From Jacaranda mimosifolia (taxonomy: Eukaryota; Streptophyta; Magnoliopsida; Lamiales; Bignoniaceae), in the NCBI GenBank assembly GCA_018894105.1, contig CM032121.1, forward strand, positions 21,486,730 to 21,550,729: a stretch of DNA of 64,000 nt, written 5' to 3'. Under the pieces are notes generated by a model. The model was not told the origin of the DNA and did no database searches. It saw only the letters and a program-made list of their open reading frames with translations. The translations under genes were made by a program, and so were the position numbers. Below are positions 33,466 to 45,330 of the stretch, piece after piece. Numbering within the stretch: position 1 is the stretch's first letter; every line of letters begins with the position of its first letter.

Positions 33466-35080
33466 TGTTGGAATAGTGCACTACAACCAATTAGATTAGC
33501 ATGCAAACTATTTCACTTGTGATACAATCTTAATTAAATGATACTAAAATAAAATGGTTATCTTTATCTTATGCTTATTTTACTTCACTAGCATTTGGTG
33601 GAAGCCCTTAAATCATACTATAACTACGGAACTTGGTTAGATATTGGGTGGTGATCATGAAATAAGTCTTACACGATCGTGATTTTTAATATTCTAAGTC
33701 ATGAAATCTTAATAGACGGGGCATCTAAGATTCAGATAGACTTGTACTAACGATGCATAAATGCAGGGAGTTGGATATTGCTTTGTTTCATGAGCAATCC
33801 ATGATAGACATGGGTGCTTGTTATAGAACAAGTTCACTGAAGACCTGCCCAGAGATCAACTAGATAGCCAAAGTAGCAGGTCGGTAGTAGCAAGTTCTCT
33901 AGCTTACGTAGTGTATATAATTAGTTCTTTGATATGAGGATCTATGGTAACCTTTTATTTAGGTCCTCATACTTTGACTCTTCACCGACCATGCAACAGT
34001 TATCTGGGTTGAGATTAGGTATGAGCTACACAGATATGGAGATTTGTGAGATCCAAGATGGGATTCGTTTCTTCATCATTGTGAAGGACAAGTGCATCTC
34101 TTATATATTCTATAATGATCAATTCCAAAACATCCTTGCATAAGGTAGTATGATAATTTGAAAAAGAAAATTTCCAAAGATGAGGTCATAAAAGGGAATC
34201 GAACACTAGGATTAGAAACATAGTGATCGAGGCTATTAGGGAGTCGATAAATATCTTGTCCTAGGCCTCTTTCGGGAGACAGGAGATGGAAAGATAGTAT
34301 TTACATGGAAAGCGTAAAGCTAGAATAATGCATTAGAGCATATTCATTTCATCCAATTAGTTGGGCTCCATGGGCTTCTTACTAGACATCGATTATGGAG
34401 ATTAGGTACTATTCGATTAATGGAAAGAGTTATTGGTTTAAAGGAGTTTAAACTAATGTGAATATTTCAATATCCAAAATATCACAATTAGTAGTGAGCC
34501 CATGTCTAATGAATGAATGAACCTAATGGGTCAACACAAAAGCCTAAAGGAAGTTTCACTTGATGGGAGGAATTTTCTAAGGAGTTAGAAAATTCTCCTA
34601 GGCAGTTTTGGAGAAGAATTCAATTGACTAATGTTTTGGTCAACTTGGTTTGATTAATTTAATTGTTAAATTAATCAAAATAATTTAAGGAGTTAAATTA
34701 GACCAATTAAATTAAGAAATTAATTTAATTGGTTCCATGTGACAATTAATTACTCAAGTTAGCTTAAAGAGTTGAGTTGACACCTATTGACTTAAATATT
34801 AACTTAAAGAGTTAAGTTAATTGATTTAAGAAGTTAAGTCAACCCAATTAATTAGATTAAATAGTTAATTAAATTAAAATGAGAATTTAATTTTAGAGGG
34901 AAATTCAAATGAAAGAGTTCATTTGAGATTGATTTAGAATTAATTTGCACCACATTTCATAATATGAAATGAAGTTGCAAATTAATTTCAAATGCATATG
35001 AAATTCCCACGCAAGTTGGTTGCCAAGTTGACAGCTAACCAAGGAAGGTATGATTCCAACTTGCATCACACCATCCTCCC

Positions 35081-35122
<42 letters not shown>

Positions 35123-35722
35123 ATGGCCGAATATATGATGGCTAAGAAAGCTAAGATTCCCATTTTCCCTCTTAAGGTGTGATTTTTCATGAGTTGAAGT
35201 TTCACACTCTCTAAACTCTCTTCCTCTGTTTTTCTCTCATAACCACCCCTCCCTTACCTTCAACCTCTCATGATCTATTAGATTTGAGGCTAATTAGGGC
35301 TCTCCTTGGGTGTGTGGATTATTACATTAGAGGTTCAACATTTGGGGGACTTGTGCTCTTGGTATTTCATTGTTGTCCAGTGAATTTCATAGCTGACTTG
35401 AAGGACTTTGGGAGATCTAATTGGAATGAAATTCTTAGAAAAACTTCCTTGGTGTGTTGAGGAACTCTTTATAAATTTTGAGCAATTTTGGAGTTGTTGA
35501 AGGAGATCAACTAGTGGTGAGTTATTGCTGTGCGCAATTGCTCCTTTGAAGACTTCACTAGAGTCATTCTCTTCTTGCCTTTAGATTTGCCTTTCAAGGT
35601 ATTTTTTTCTAGACCTAAATCTTTATTAAATGCATGATTATATCCTTGGAGAGGTGTAGACAAGTTATGTTTGGCCTTTTTGTGGTTTTATATTATGGAT
35701 CCTTGGCCCACTCCTTCCTTTA
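33466..35722 (+). repeat. Copia-A2 5' LTR (2257 bp)
   Basis: It starts TGTTGGAATAG and ends CCTTTA (family TTCA). The palindrome array is at about 34645-34865, including 34703-34732 with 13-bp arms and loop GAAA. The TATA region is replaced by a dinucleotide run at 35081-35122. Confidence 0.92.
35081..35122 (+). repeat. (TA)n(TG)n microsatellite at the LTR promoter position
   Basis: About 8 TA and 14 TG units. The 3' LTR of the same element has only tatatatatg here (43139-43148), so the run grew after insertion. Confidence 0.9.
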
Positions 35723-35724
35723 AG

Positions 35725-35737
35725 TGGTATTGGAGTC
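35725..35737 (+). other. Copia-A2 primer binding site
   Basis: TGGTATTGGAGTC, two bases after the 5' LTR and similar to the tRNA-iMet site. Confidence 0.82.
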
Positions 35738-37115
35738 TAATGCATGCTCTAACTTAGATTTTGGTGGATTGATTCATGCGATGAATTGATCCGTATCACA
35801 AAATACTTGATTCAATTGATGAATTTGAGTGTCTGGTTGATTTTTTATGTGGCTCATTTGTTGTTGACTTGAGATATACTAATATGTGATATAATTGTTG
35901 ATTCATGTGTTGGCGTGATTTTGATTCATAGACGATTATGTTAAATGTTGATTTAACTTTGGTTTATGTTATACATTGATATATAATGTTTTATTTAGCC
36001 TTACGGTATTTTGGTCATTTTTGGATCCAACTGGATTGTAGTTAATTAGAGATTTTTGAAGAATATTAATTCTTACTTGCACTTGATTTTTGAAGCATAT
36101 TTGAGAACTTAAATTTTCATTTTTAAAAGGTGTTTTAAATCTGAAAATTCATTTAATATGTGTGAATTGATATTATGGAAGTGTCAATAATTTTTTGGTG
36201 CACAAAAATAGGTCCAAAATAGGGCATGGCAAGCTGCCGCCTAAGCTGCCGACGCCTGGCTAGGCAGTAGCGAGCCAAGCTTGTTTGGATGAGTTTTGAG
36301 GCCTTAATATGTGTTATTTTGCACTCAAAATCAATTTTAATTCACACTAATTAGATGCAAAAATGTTGTGTGAGTTCTCAAAATTATATTTGATATTTTT
36401 GAATGCTTTTAAAGTCTTATCCAATTTAATCTTCAATTCAATGTAAAAATGTATTGCATAATTGTTATGCCTATTTTTGCTAGTTATTTATAGTTCATTT
36501 AATTGTTGAATAGATGATAAATGTGTGGGGGATGATCATGAGCCTTTAATATGGTTTTATTTATTTCAAGTTGTTCAAAAGGGTTGTATTAAATAAGGGC
36601 TTGCATGCCTCTTAATTTTCTATCTAATAAATGTTATGAGAGTAGAATCACTTGGAGTGAGGATTTTTTTTTCTTTTTTGTTTCAAGGAGAAAATAAGGC
36701 CAAGGGAATAAAGGAGGCATGGAGACCTATGAATGTATAGGATACATTTATGTAATAGCTAGATTTAATCAACCTACTTAAAATCAACAAAGTAATGCAC
36801 CTATGGTTCCAAGTGCACTACTTGGTCAAGGCTCATGGTCATCCCACCCTAGGAGCATGCTAGGTGCATTTACTTATTTATGCTTTCTTTATCTTATTGA
36901 TGTATGAGATGCATTGTTAGGATATAGAAAACCTAAATATGAGAAGATAAAATTGACGAGATCTTTCCAAGCAAGAAAATTACTCCATTTAGAGAAGTCT
37001 AAGTGCTTTCAAAATATTAAGTTAAAATGGATACAAATTAAAAAGAGTTTTAATTAATCCATGCCTTTTACTAGTAGTATGTGACATGAGATTCTACCAC
37101 ATTTGCGTGATATCT

Positions 37116-37403
37116 TACGAGTCGTGGATCACGTTTATGGAGGAAAGCTATGCTCACTTACTTAGCATACGATGCAACTTTGATTTGACGTTTCCTATGC
37201 ATTATCTCACAAGTTGTGGAATGACATAATGCAGTTTTAAATCAAAGATTGAATGATAGGTCCGACTTAAACACCTAATAGTGTAGATGTAGCACGAGTC
37301 GTGGGTCTACACGAAGAGTGACGCAAAATATATAAAGGGCTGCATAGAGATGCAATTAGCAAAAGTTGCTTACCTTATGATTATTTTCTATATCGAGTCG
37401 TGG
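37116..37403 (+). repeat. Four-hairpin array in Copia-A2 leader
   Basis: Cores are at 37116-37126 (TACGAGTCGTG), 37208-37218 (CACAAGTTGTG), 37293-37303 (CACGAGTCGTG) and 37393-37403 (TATCGAGTCGTG region). Spacings are 92, 85 and 100 nt. The second is enclosed by perfect arms TGCATTAT/ATAATGCA (37198, 37226) and CTTTGATTT/AAATCAAAG (37178, 37239). The third is enclosed by GTGTAGA/TCTACAC (37281, 37306). The rest of the leader, 35738-37601, has no coding. Confidence 0.85.
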
Positions 37404-37601
37404 GTCTGCTTCAAGTCCTTTGGGCCTTGATTCTCAATAGGAAATGAGATTTTCCAAATTCTTTATGGGGGTGAGGAATTTGATAAAATAGTGGGAGAAA
37501 AACATGCTTGAAAGTCCATGAACTTGTTTCTTATATCCATATTCAATCACATGCTTATATTCTTTCTTTCACCTTTGTAGATTTTTGAAATCTGAAATCT
37601 A

Positions 37602-38400
37602 ATGGCTAAGAATCCACTTAATGTGATTTTGGAAACTAATATGCTAATCGGGCTAAACTTCTGAGATTGGCTTAGAAACCTCAAAATTATTCTTGATTCC
37701 GAAAATAGGATTTATGTGATTATTCAAAGTCTGCTGACACCATAGATGATGATGCCAATGATAAGGCATGTGAAACATTCACAAAGTGAGTAGATGATGA
37801 TTTACAAGCATGATGCCTTATGATGGCTTCTATGTCCAACGAGCTCCAAAAATCTCACGAGCACATGAAATCCATTCATGAGATATATGTGTACCTACAA
37901 GAGTTGTACGATGTGCAAACAAGACATGAGTGCTTCTCGTTGTCAGGAACTCTTTCGAACTGGAATGAATGAAGGCTCAAATGTCCATGATCATGGCCTT
38001 AAGATGATCGGTCTCATTGAGAAACTTGCTCAATTAGATATGGTAATGGACAATGGGCTTTATGTAGATTTGATCATATAATTATTGCTAAGCTCTTTTA
38101 ACCAATTTTTTATGAACTTCCACATATCAAAACAAGAGGTAACGATTAACGAGTTAGCCAACAAGTTGGTCAAGGCGACTATAAAGAAAGACAAACCATT
38201 AATGCTTGGTTCCTCCTTTAAGTTTAAGGGACCTAGGGCTGCTAGAAAGGGAGAAAGCAACTATTGACACCCTCAGGTGGAGTTGAGAAAAAGAAAGAGG
38301 TAAAAGCCAATCCAACTTGTTTATATTATGGCGAGAAAGGCCATTAGAAGAGAAATTGTAAGGAATACCTTGCAACCATTGGGAAGTGTATGTACTTTAT
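37602..38400 (+). pseudogene. Copia-A2 gag
   Basis: The ATG at 37602 gives MAKNPLNVILETNMLIGLNF, then the same order as A1: MMASMSNELQKSHEHM, the HGLKMIGLIEKLAQLDMVMD block and a basic Lys-rich tract. The zinc knuckle survives as CLYYGEKGHxKRNC, with Tyr for the second Cys. Frameshifts near 37730 and 37930, and stops after LII and elsewhere, disable it. Confidence 0.9.
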
Positions 38401-39770
38401 TGAAGTGCATTTAACGACAAATTTTTCCTCATAGATATTGATGCCGCATGTGGTTCTCACCTTTATAATTTGTTATAGGGGATGGAAAGAAAAAGAAGTC
38501 TAAATTGTGAGGGATATGATCCTAAGCCTAGGAATGGAGCAAAAGTTGCGGCCAAAGTTGAAGGCGTTATGAAGTTAGAATTAGGGAACTCCTTCCATGT
38601 ATTTGATCTATGTTACTTTGTACCAAATCTTGTTAAGAACATTATTTCAATTCCTGTTTTAGATAGTGAAGGATTTGATTTTTCTATATCAAATGGGAAT
38701 TTGAAGGCAATACATAATGGTTCTTTAGTTGTTAAAGGTACATTAAACAATGGATTATACATTTTGGATTCTCAACCTTCATTAATGCACATTCAACAAA
38801 GTAAGAGAAAACTAGATAACCAAGAAGATGCCTCGTTATGGCATGCTAGACTTGGATATATTTCTAAGAATATGATGAACAAGTTAGAAGCCTTCAAAGT
38901 ACTAAACATTAGTGGCATAGAGGATTTTCCGACTAGTGAATCTGTTTTAAAAGAAAAAACGACCAAGGCTCATTTTATAGGACAATTAGAGCGAACCACA
39001 AGTCCTTTAGATTTAACTCATATGGACATTTGTGGACCACTGAAAGTTAGTGTGAGAGGTGGCTTTTCATTCTTCATTACTTGCACGGATGATTATATTC
39101 GGTTCGAACATATGTATCTTATAAAGTACAAGTTCGAAGCTTTTGAAAAGTTCAAAAGTATAGGAATGAAGTACAAAAGCAATTAGGACTAAGTATTAAA
39201 ATTGTTCGATTTGATCGAGGAGGGGAATACTTAAGTACCGAATTCTTGAATTATCTAAAAGAGAATAAGATTCTCTCTCAATAGACTCCACTCGGCACAC
39301 TCCAACACAATGGAGTAGCTAATGAAATTACACAATAAGCTTCTAAATCAGGCACTTGGTACTAATAACCTATAGAGTACAGATGGGCACTGGAGAGGCA
39401 TACAGTTGTGCTTCCTTGCTTTGCAAAGAAAAGCACTTCTCAGTACCTTGTTGAACATGGTATATTCCATGATGAGCTTCATCGATGTGCCGATATCCTT
39501 TTGCGGGTATGCCTTAACCACGGCGGTGAGGCTACTAAATATATTACCCTCAAAGTCAGTGCCCAAAACACTACATGAGATGTGGAATGACGAAGCACCT
39601 TCTTACTTCTTTCTAAACGTTTGGGGGTTTCCTGCATACGTCAAGAAGTTGGTAGGAGACAAGTTGGATGCAAGATCCACCTTGTGCAAGTTTGTGGGAT
39701 ACCCAAGAGAGTCTTTGGGTTATTATTTCTGTGATCCTTCGAAATAAAATGTGTTTCTTTCAAGGAAGGC
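38400..39770 (+). pseudogene. Copia-A2 protease and integrase, with foreign insert
   Basis: The 234-residue frame 38482-39186 carries NGLYILDSQPS, WHARLGYISKNMMNKLEAF and LTHMDICGPLKVSVRGGF, the start of the integrase core. The core continues as FDRGGEYLSTEFLNY. After GTLQHNGVA at about 39319 the sequence is replaced by about 120 bp unlike A1 or A3 (39321-39443). Integrase resumes with LLNMVYSMMSFIDVPISF and VGDKLDARSTLCKFVGYPRESLGYYFCD. The family knuckle Cys are partly lost (TSESVLKEK for TCESCLKEK). Confidence 0.9.
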
Positions 39771-39779
39771 TATCGTTTT

Positions 39780-41503
39780 CGAAAAAGAAATCTCTATTAG
39801 ATAAAAAAGGCATTGTTGTTGAACTTGATGAAGTTCAAGATGATCATAACATCCAAAAAATGGTAGAAACAAGTGAGCATCAAGAGCTTAGCACACAACT
39901 TTTAAGAAGGTCAGACTGGATCAAGAAGCAACACGAAAGGTTCGAATTTCTTCATGAAATGGGCTAAGCGGATAGTCATCCTAAGACCTATAAGGAAGCT
40001 ATATTAGATATAGATTCGGGACATTACCTAGACGTCATGAAATTTGAAATGGACTCCATACACTCCAACAAAGTATGGACTTTGGTAGATCCACTGGAGG
40101 GTATAGTATCCGTTGGTTGCAAATGGATCTACTGAGTCGATGGAGAGGTTATGCCTTTAAGGCACGACTAGTGGCAAAAGGTTACACTCAAAGGCCCGAC
40201 ATTGATTTCGAGGAAACCTTTTTGCCGGTCGCTATGCCTAAGTCTATTAGGATTATGCTTGCCATAGCCACATATTATGACCATTAGATATGTTAAATGG
40301 ATGTGAAAACTGCTTTCCTCAATGGAAACATTGAAGAAGAAATCTATATGGAGCAACCACAAGGTTTTACATCTAAGAGAAGTGAGCAAAAGGTTTGCAA
40401 ACTAGACAGGTCCATTTATTGACTTAGACAAGCATCTAGAAGATAGAGCATATATTTTTATAAGACAGTCAAATCATTTGGCTTTATAAAAAATGTGTAT
40501 GAACCTTGTGTATACAAAAAGGCTAGTGGGAGTTCGGTACAGTTTATTGTTCTTTATATTGATGACATTATTCTCATAAGGAATGAGAGAGAAATGTTAG
40601 AGTGCACTAAAGCATGGTTGTCTTCACAATTTTTCATGAAGGATTTGGTAGAAGCATCCGTTGTATTAGGAATATGAATATGTAAAGATAGATAAAAAAG
40701 ATTGTTGAGGCTTTCCCAAACACCGTGCATTGACAATATACTAAAAAGGTTTAGTATGGAGGAAACCAAGAAGAGATTTTTCCTTATGGGGCATGGTTTT
40801 TGTCTCTCCAAGTCTATAGCCCCTAAGATTGACGGCGAGGGAGAAAGGATGTCCCACATATCTTATGCATCCGCCATTGAGAGCATAATGTATGTTGTTT
40901 AATATACAAGACCGAATGTAGCACATATTCTAAGCATTACGAGCCGTTTTCAATACGAACCTTGTGAACATCACTGGATGGATATAAAAGCAATCCCTAG
41001 TATAGACATTGGAGAATTGAAACTCGAGAATTTTTTGAATTCTAGTTTCTAATCCAATGAAAATGACCTAAAATCCACTTTAGGATTTATATTTCACCTA
41101 AATAGTGGCGCAGTGAGTTGAAGAGTTCCAAACAAGACCCCACGGCCAATTCTACCACCAAGGCAGAATATATTACGTCTTTGAAAACTGCAAATAAGGG
41201 TGTTTTGATGAAAAACGTCATCTAAAAGTTGGATGTAGTGCCTAGCATTGCTGAGCAGGTAGTTGACTTCTGTGACAACAACGGAATGATTGCGTATGCA
41301 AAAGGGCCAAGATCTCATCATCAATCTAAGCACATTTTGAGGCATTATCATTTGATCCGAAAGATCATTGATAAAGGCAACATCCGAGTGGCAAAGGTAG
41401 CCTCAGAAGAGAATATAGTAGATCCATTAACTGAACCCCTTACACAAAAGGTCTTTGAAGGCCGTCTTGAGAAGATGGCTTTTAAGGCTATGGGGAATTG
41501 ACT
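39780..41503 (+). pseudogene. Copia-A2 reverse transcriptase and RNase H
   Basis: RT has [21 protein letters not shown] and GCKWIY, then a short deletion and stop, [20 protein letters not shown] and VLYIDDIILI (YIDD at about 40557, both Asp kept). RNase H is badly decayed but reads SGAVS, VPSIAEQVVDFCDNNGMIAYAKGPRSHHQSKHILRHYHLI and VASEENIVDPLTEPLTQ. The pol end KAMGN with a stop is at 41501, ahead of the polypurine tract at 41511-41521. Confidence 0.9.
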
Positions 41504-41521
41504 TTAGAGCAAGTGGGGGAT

Positions 41522-43756
41522 TGTTGGAATAGTACCCTACCGCCAGTTAGATTGGCATGTAAAATGTTTCACTTGTGATACAATCTTGATTGAATGATAT
41601 TCAAATAAAATGGTCATCTTCATCTTATGCTTATTTTACTTCACTAGTATTTGGTTGAGGCCTCTAAATCATACTATGACTACAGGACTTGGTCAGACAC
41701 TGGGTGGTGATCATTACATAAGTTTTACACGATCGTGATTTTAAATATTCCAAGTTATAGAATCTTAAGAGATAGGGCATCTAAGATTTAGATAGACTTG
41801 CACTAATGATGTATAAATGCAATAGTTGGATATTGCTCCATTTTCATGAGCAATCCATGTTAGACATAAGTACATATTAGTGGGTTCTTGTTAGAGAACA
41901 AGTTCACTGAAGATCTATCCAAAGAATCCACTAGATAGCCGGAGTGGCAAGTCAGTAATGGCAAGTTCTCCAGCTTATGCTAGTGAATATAATTAGTCCT
42001 TTGACCTGAAGATCTATGGTAACCATACATTTAGATCCTTATACTTTGACTCTTCACCAACCTTGTAACGGGTCATCCAGGTCGAGATTAGGTATGAGGT
42101 ACTTAGATATGGATGTTTTTCAGATTCAAGATGAGATCTGTCTCTTCGTTGTTGTGAAAGACGGGTGCTTTTCCTATGTATTCTATAATGATCGATTCCA
42201 AGGAATCCTTATGCAATGAAGTATGAAAATTTGGAAAAAGGAGTTTTTCAAAGATGAAGTGATAAAGGAAAATCAAACATTAAGATTAGAAACATCGTTA
42301 TCCAGGCAATTAGAGAGCCGACAAATATTTGCCCTAGGACTCTTTCGGTAGATAAGAGATGGAAGAATCGTATTTGCATGGTAAGTGTAGAGATAGAATG
42401 ACTCATCAGAGCATATTTATTTCATCCAACTAGTTGGGCTCTATGGGTTTGTTGCTTTACACCGATTATGGAGATTAAGTATTATTTGATTAATGGAGAT
42501 TAATTGAACGAATTATTGGTTTAAAAGAGTTTAAACCAATGTGAATATTTCAATATTTAGAATATCATAATTCATTGTGAGCCTTTGACCAATGAATGGA
42601 TGAACCTAATGGGTCCTACACAAAAAGCCTAAAGGAAGTTCTACTTGATGGGAGAAATTTTCTAAAGAGTTAGAAAATTCTCCTAGGCAGTTTTGGAGAA
42701 GAATTCAATTGACTAATTTTTTTCTCAACTTAACTTGATTAATTTAATTGTTAAATTAATCAAAATAATTTAATTGATTAATTTAATTAGTTCCATGTGA
42801 TAGTTAATTACTCAAGTTAACTTAAATTGTTAAGTTAACACCCATTAACCTAAAGAGTTAAGTTAATTGATTTAAGAAGTTAAGTCAAACCAATTAATTA
42901 AATTAAAGAGTTAATTAAACTAAAATTAGAATTTAGTTTTGGAGGAAAACTCAAATGGAGGAGTTCATTTGAGATTAATTTAGAATTACTTTGCACCACA
43001 TTTCATAAGATGAAGTGAAGATGTAAATTAAATTCAAATGCTTGTGAAATTCATATGCAAGTTGCTTGGCAAGTTGGTTGCTAAGTTGGCAACTAACCAA
43101 GGAAGGTGTGATGCCAACTTGCATCACACCACCCTCCCTATATATATGTGACGGCAAGCCATATGATGGCTACGAAAGCGAAGATTCCTATTTTCCTTCC
43201 TAAAATGTGATATTTCATGAGTTGAAGTTTCACATTCTCCAAACCCTCTTCCTCTCTTTTTCTCTCATAACTGTCCCCTTCTTCTCCTTAAACCTCTCTC
43301 TCATTATCTAGTAGATTTGAGGCTGATTGGGGCTCTCCTAGGGTGTGTAGATCATTACATTAGAGGTCCAACATTTGGGGGACTTGTGCTCTTGGTATTC
43401 TATTGCTGTCCAGTGAATTTCGTGGCTGATTTGAAGGACTTAAGAAGATCTATTTGGAGTGAAATTTTTACAACAGCTTCCTTGTTGTGTTGAGGTGCTC
43501 TTTGTAAATTTTGAGCAATTTTGGAGTTGTGGAAGATGATCTACTGTTGGTGAGTTTCTGCTGTGCTTGATTGCTCCTTTGAAGAGTTTCATTGGAATCA
43601 TTCTCTACCCACCTTTGGATTTACCTTTCACAGTATCTTTTTTATGGATCTAAATCTTTATTAAATGCATGATTAGATCCTTGGAGAGGGGTAGACAAGT
43701 TACCTTTAGCCTTTTGTGGTTTTATGTTATAGATCCTTGGCCTACATCTTCCTTCA
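41522..43756 (+). repeat. Copia-A2 3' LTR (2235 bp)
   Basis: It starts TGTTGGAATAG after aagtgggggat and ends TTCA. It matches 33466-35722 throughout, with many substitutions. The palindrome array is at about 42735-42925. Confidence 0.92.
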
Positions 43757-44690
43757 ATATATATTCTATGATGATCAAGGCCAAGAAATCCTTTTGCAAA
43801 GGTAGTATGAAAATTTGGAAAATGAGTTTTTGAGGTCATAATTGGGAATCGAATATTAAAAATAGATACATTAATATGGAGGGTATTAGGAAACTAGCAA
43901 ATATCTTGCCCTAGGTCTCTTTTGGGCGATAGAAAACAATATTACCGTATTTGCATGCTTCGTAAGTGGTAATGGTTCACCCATAATTAATTTATCTAAT
44001 TAGTAGTGTCCATAGGCTTTTTCTAGGCATCAACTATGGAGATTATGTACTTTTCAATTGATAGAGATTAATTGAAAGAGTGATTAGTTTAAAAGAGTTT
44101 AGACTAATCGGAATATTTGATGTTCATTAAATCAAAAAGAGTTGTCAGCCTATGTCTAATTAATTGGTGAACCAAAAGGGTCGTATACAAAAGCCTAGAG
44201 TACTCTAATTAGAAAGTGGAGATATTATCTAAGGAGTTAGATAATTTAGTGGGTCAAGTTTGGAAGAGACCAAGTTGACTAATTAAGAGTTGGTCATGTT
44301 TTGATTAGTTTAGAGTGTTAGTTTATTTAAGATCAATTAAATTAAAGAGTTAATTTAATTAGTACAATTTAATTAGTCAAGTCAACTTAAGGAGTTAAGT
44401 TGATTTAATTAACTTAAAGAGTTAAGTTGATCTAATTAAATTAAGGAGTTAATTTAATTAGTGAGAGAATCTAATTTTAGAAGACAAAAAAATAGAAGAC
44501 TCCACTTGAATTAAATGTGGCATTTTAATTTCCCAAATTAAAATAGTATTTTAATAACTGGAAATTAAAACCCAACTAAGCATACAAGTTGGCATGCTAT
44601 TTGGTAAAATATGATGATAGTGTGATGGATGCCTCTAGGAGCATCCAAGTTACACTATAAATACACTATCACCCTCACATGGCTGGCCAC
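43757..44690 (+). repeat. A-family LTR 'G', right piece
   Basis: It continues 32811-33465 in register (tattctatgatgatc onward). It carries the palindrome array (for example 44432-44461, 13-bp arms, loop GGAG) and a TATA box at 44656-44663. It stops about 27 nt after the TATA box, where the next LTR begins. Confidence 0.85.
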
Positions 44691-45330
44691 TATTGGAATA
44701 GTGCCCACAAGCCTATTAGATTTGCATGTATAACTACTCCATTTAATAGTCTTGATTGAATAATATTCAGTAAAATGACCATATTCATCTTATGCATTTA
44801 TGATTTTTTCACATGGATTTGGTTGAAGCCTTTAAGTCATACAAGACTATGGGACCTGGTCACGCATATGATGGTGATCATGAAACAAGTCTCTATGGTC
44901 ATGATTTTAAATATTGCAAGTTATAGAATCTTATGAAACAGGGCATCTAAGATTTAGATAGACTTACACTAACGATTTATATTCCAAGGAGTTGGATATT
45001 GGTCTATTTCATGAGCATCTATGTTAGACATGGATACACATTAGTAGGAGCTTGTCAGAGAACAAGTTCACTAAAGCCCAGCTTAGAGAACCCACGAGGT
45101 AGCCATAGTGGCATGTCGGTAGTGGCAAGTTGTCTAGCTTACGATAGTGCATATAATTAGTCCTCTGACTTGTATTTAGGTTTTTGTGCTTTGATTTTGC
45201 TCCGGCCACGTAGCGAGTCACCTAAGGCTTAGGTTGGGTACAAGTTATCTGAGTATGGAGCTAGGTGAGTTCCAAGATGGGATTCGTTTCACCTGTTAGT
45301 GAAGAATGGGGTTGATCTCCTATGTATTCT
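44691..45330 (+). repeat. A-family LTR 'H', first 640 bp
   Basis: It starts TATTGGAATAG and follows the family LTR to ctcctatgtattct. It is cut there by gypsy-type LTR sequence. No internal region or 3' copy is in the window. Confidence 0.82.

Larger units (their letters stand above)
33466..43756 (+). mobile_element. Copia-A2: A-family Ty1/copia element with both LTRs
   Basis: This is a 10.3-kb element with two full LTRs (2257 and 2235 bp), primer site, leader, gag, pol and polypurine tract. It sits inside another A-family LTR (32811-33465 and 43757-44690), whose sequence is continuous once A2 is removed. Flanks are ctatg (33461-33465) and atata (43757-43761), a target duplication in which two of five bases have changed. 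Coding is broken by many stops and by a 120-bp replacement in integrase. Confidence 0.92.

Noticed and set aside
34640..34880. CRISPR-like regular repeats
   Set aside because: The units are AT-rich palindromes without constant repeats or unique spacers, lie within retroelement LTRs, and the DNA is plant nuclear.
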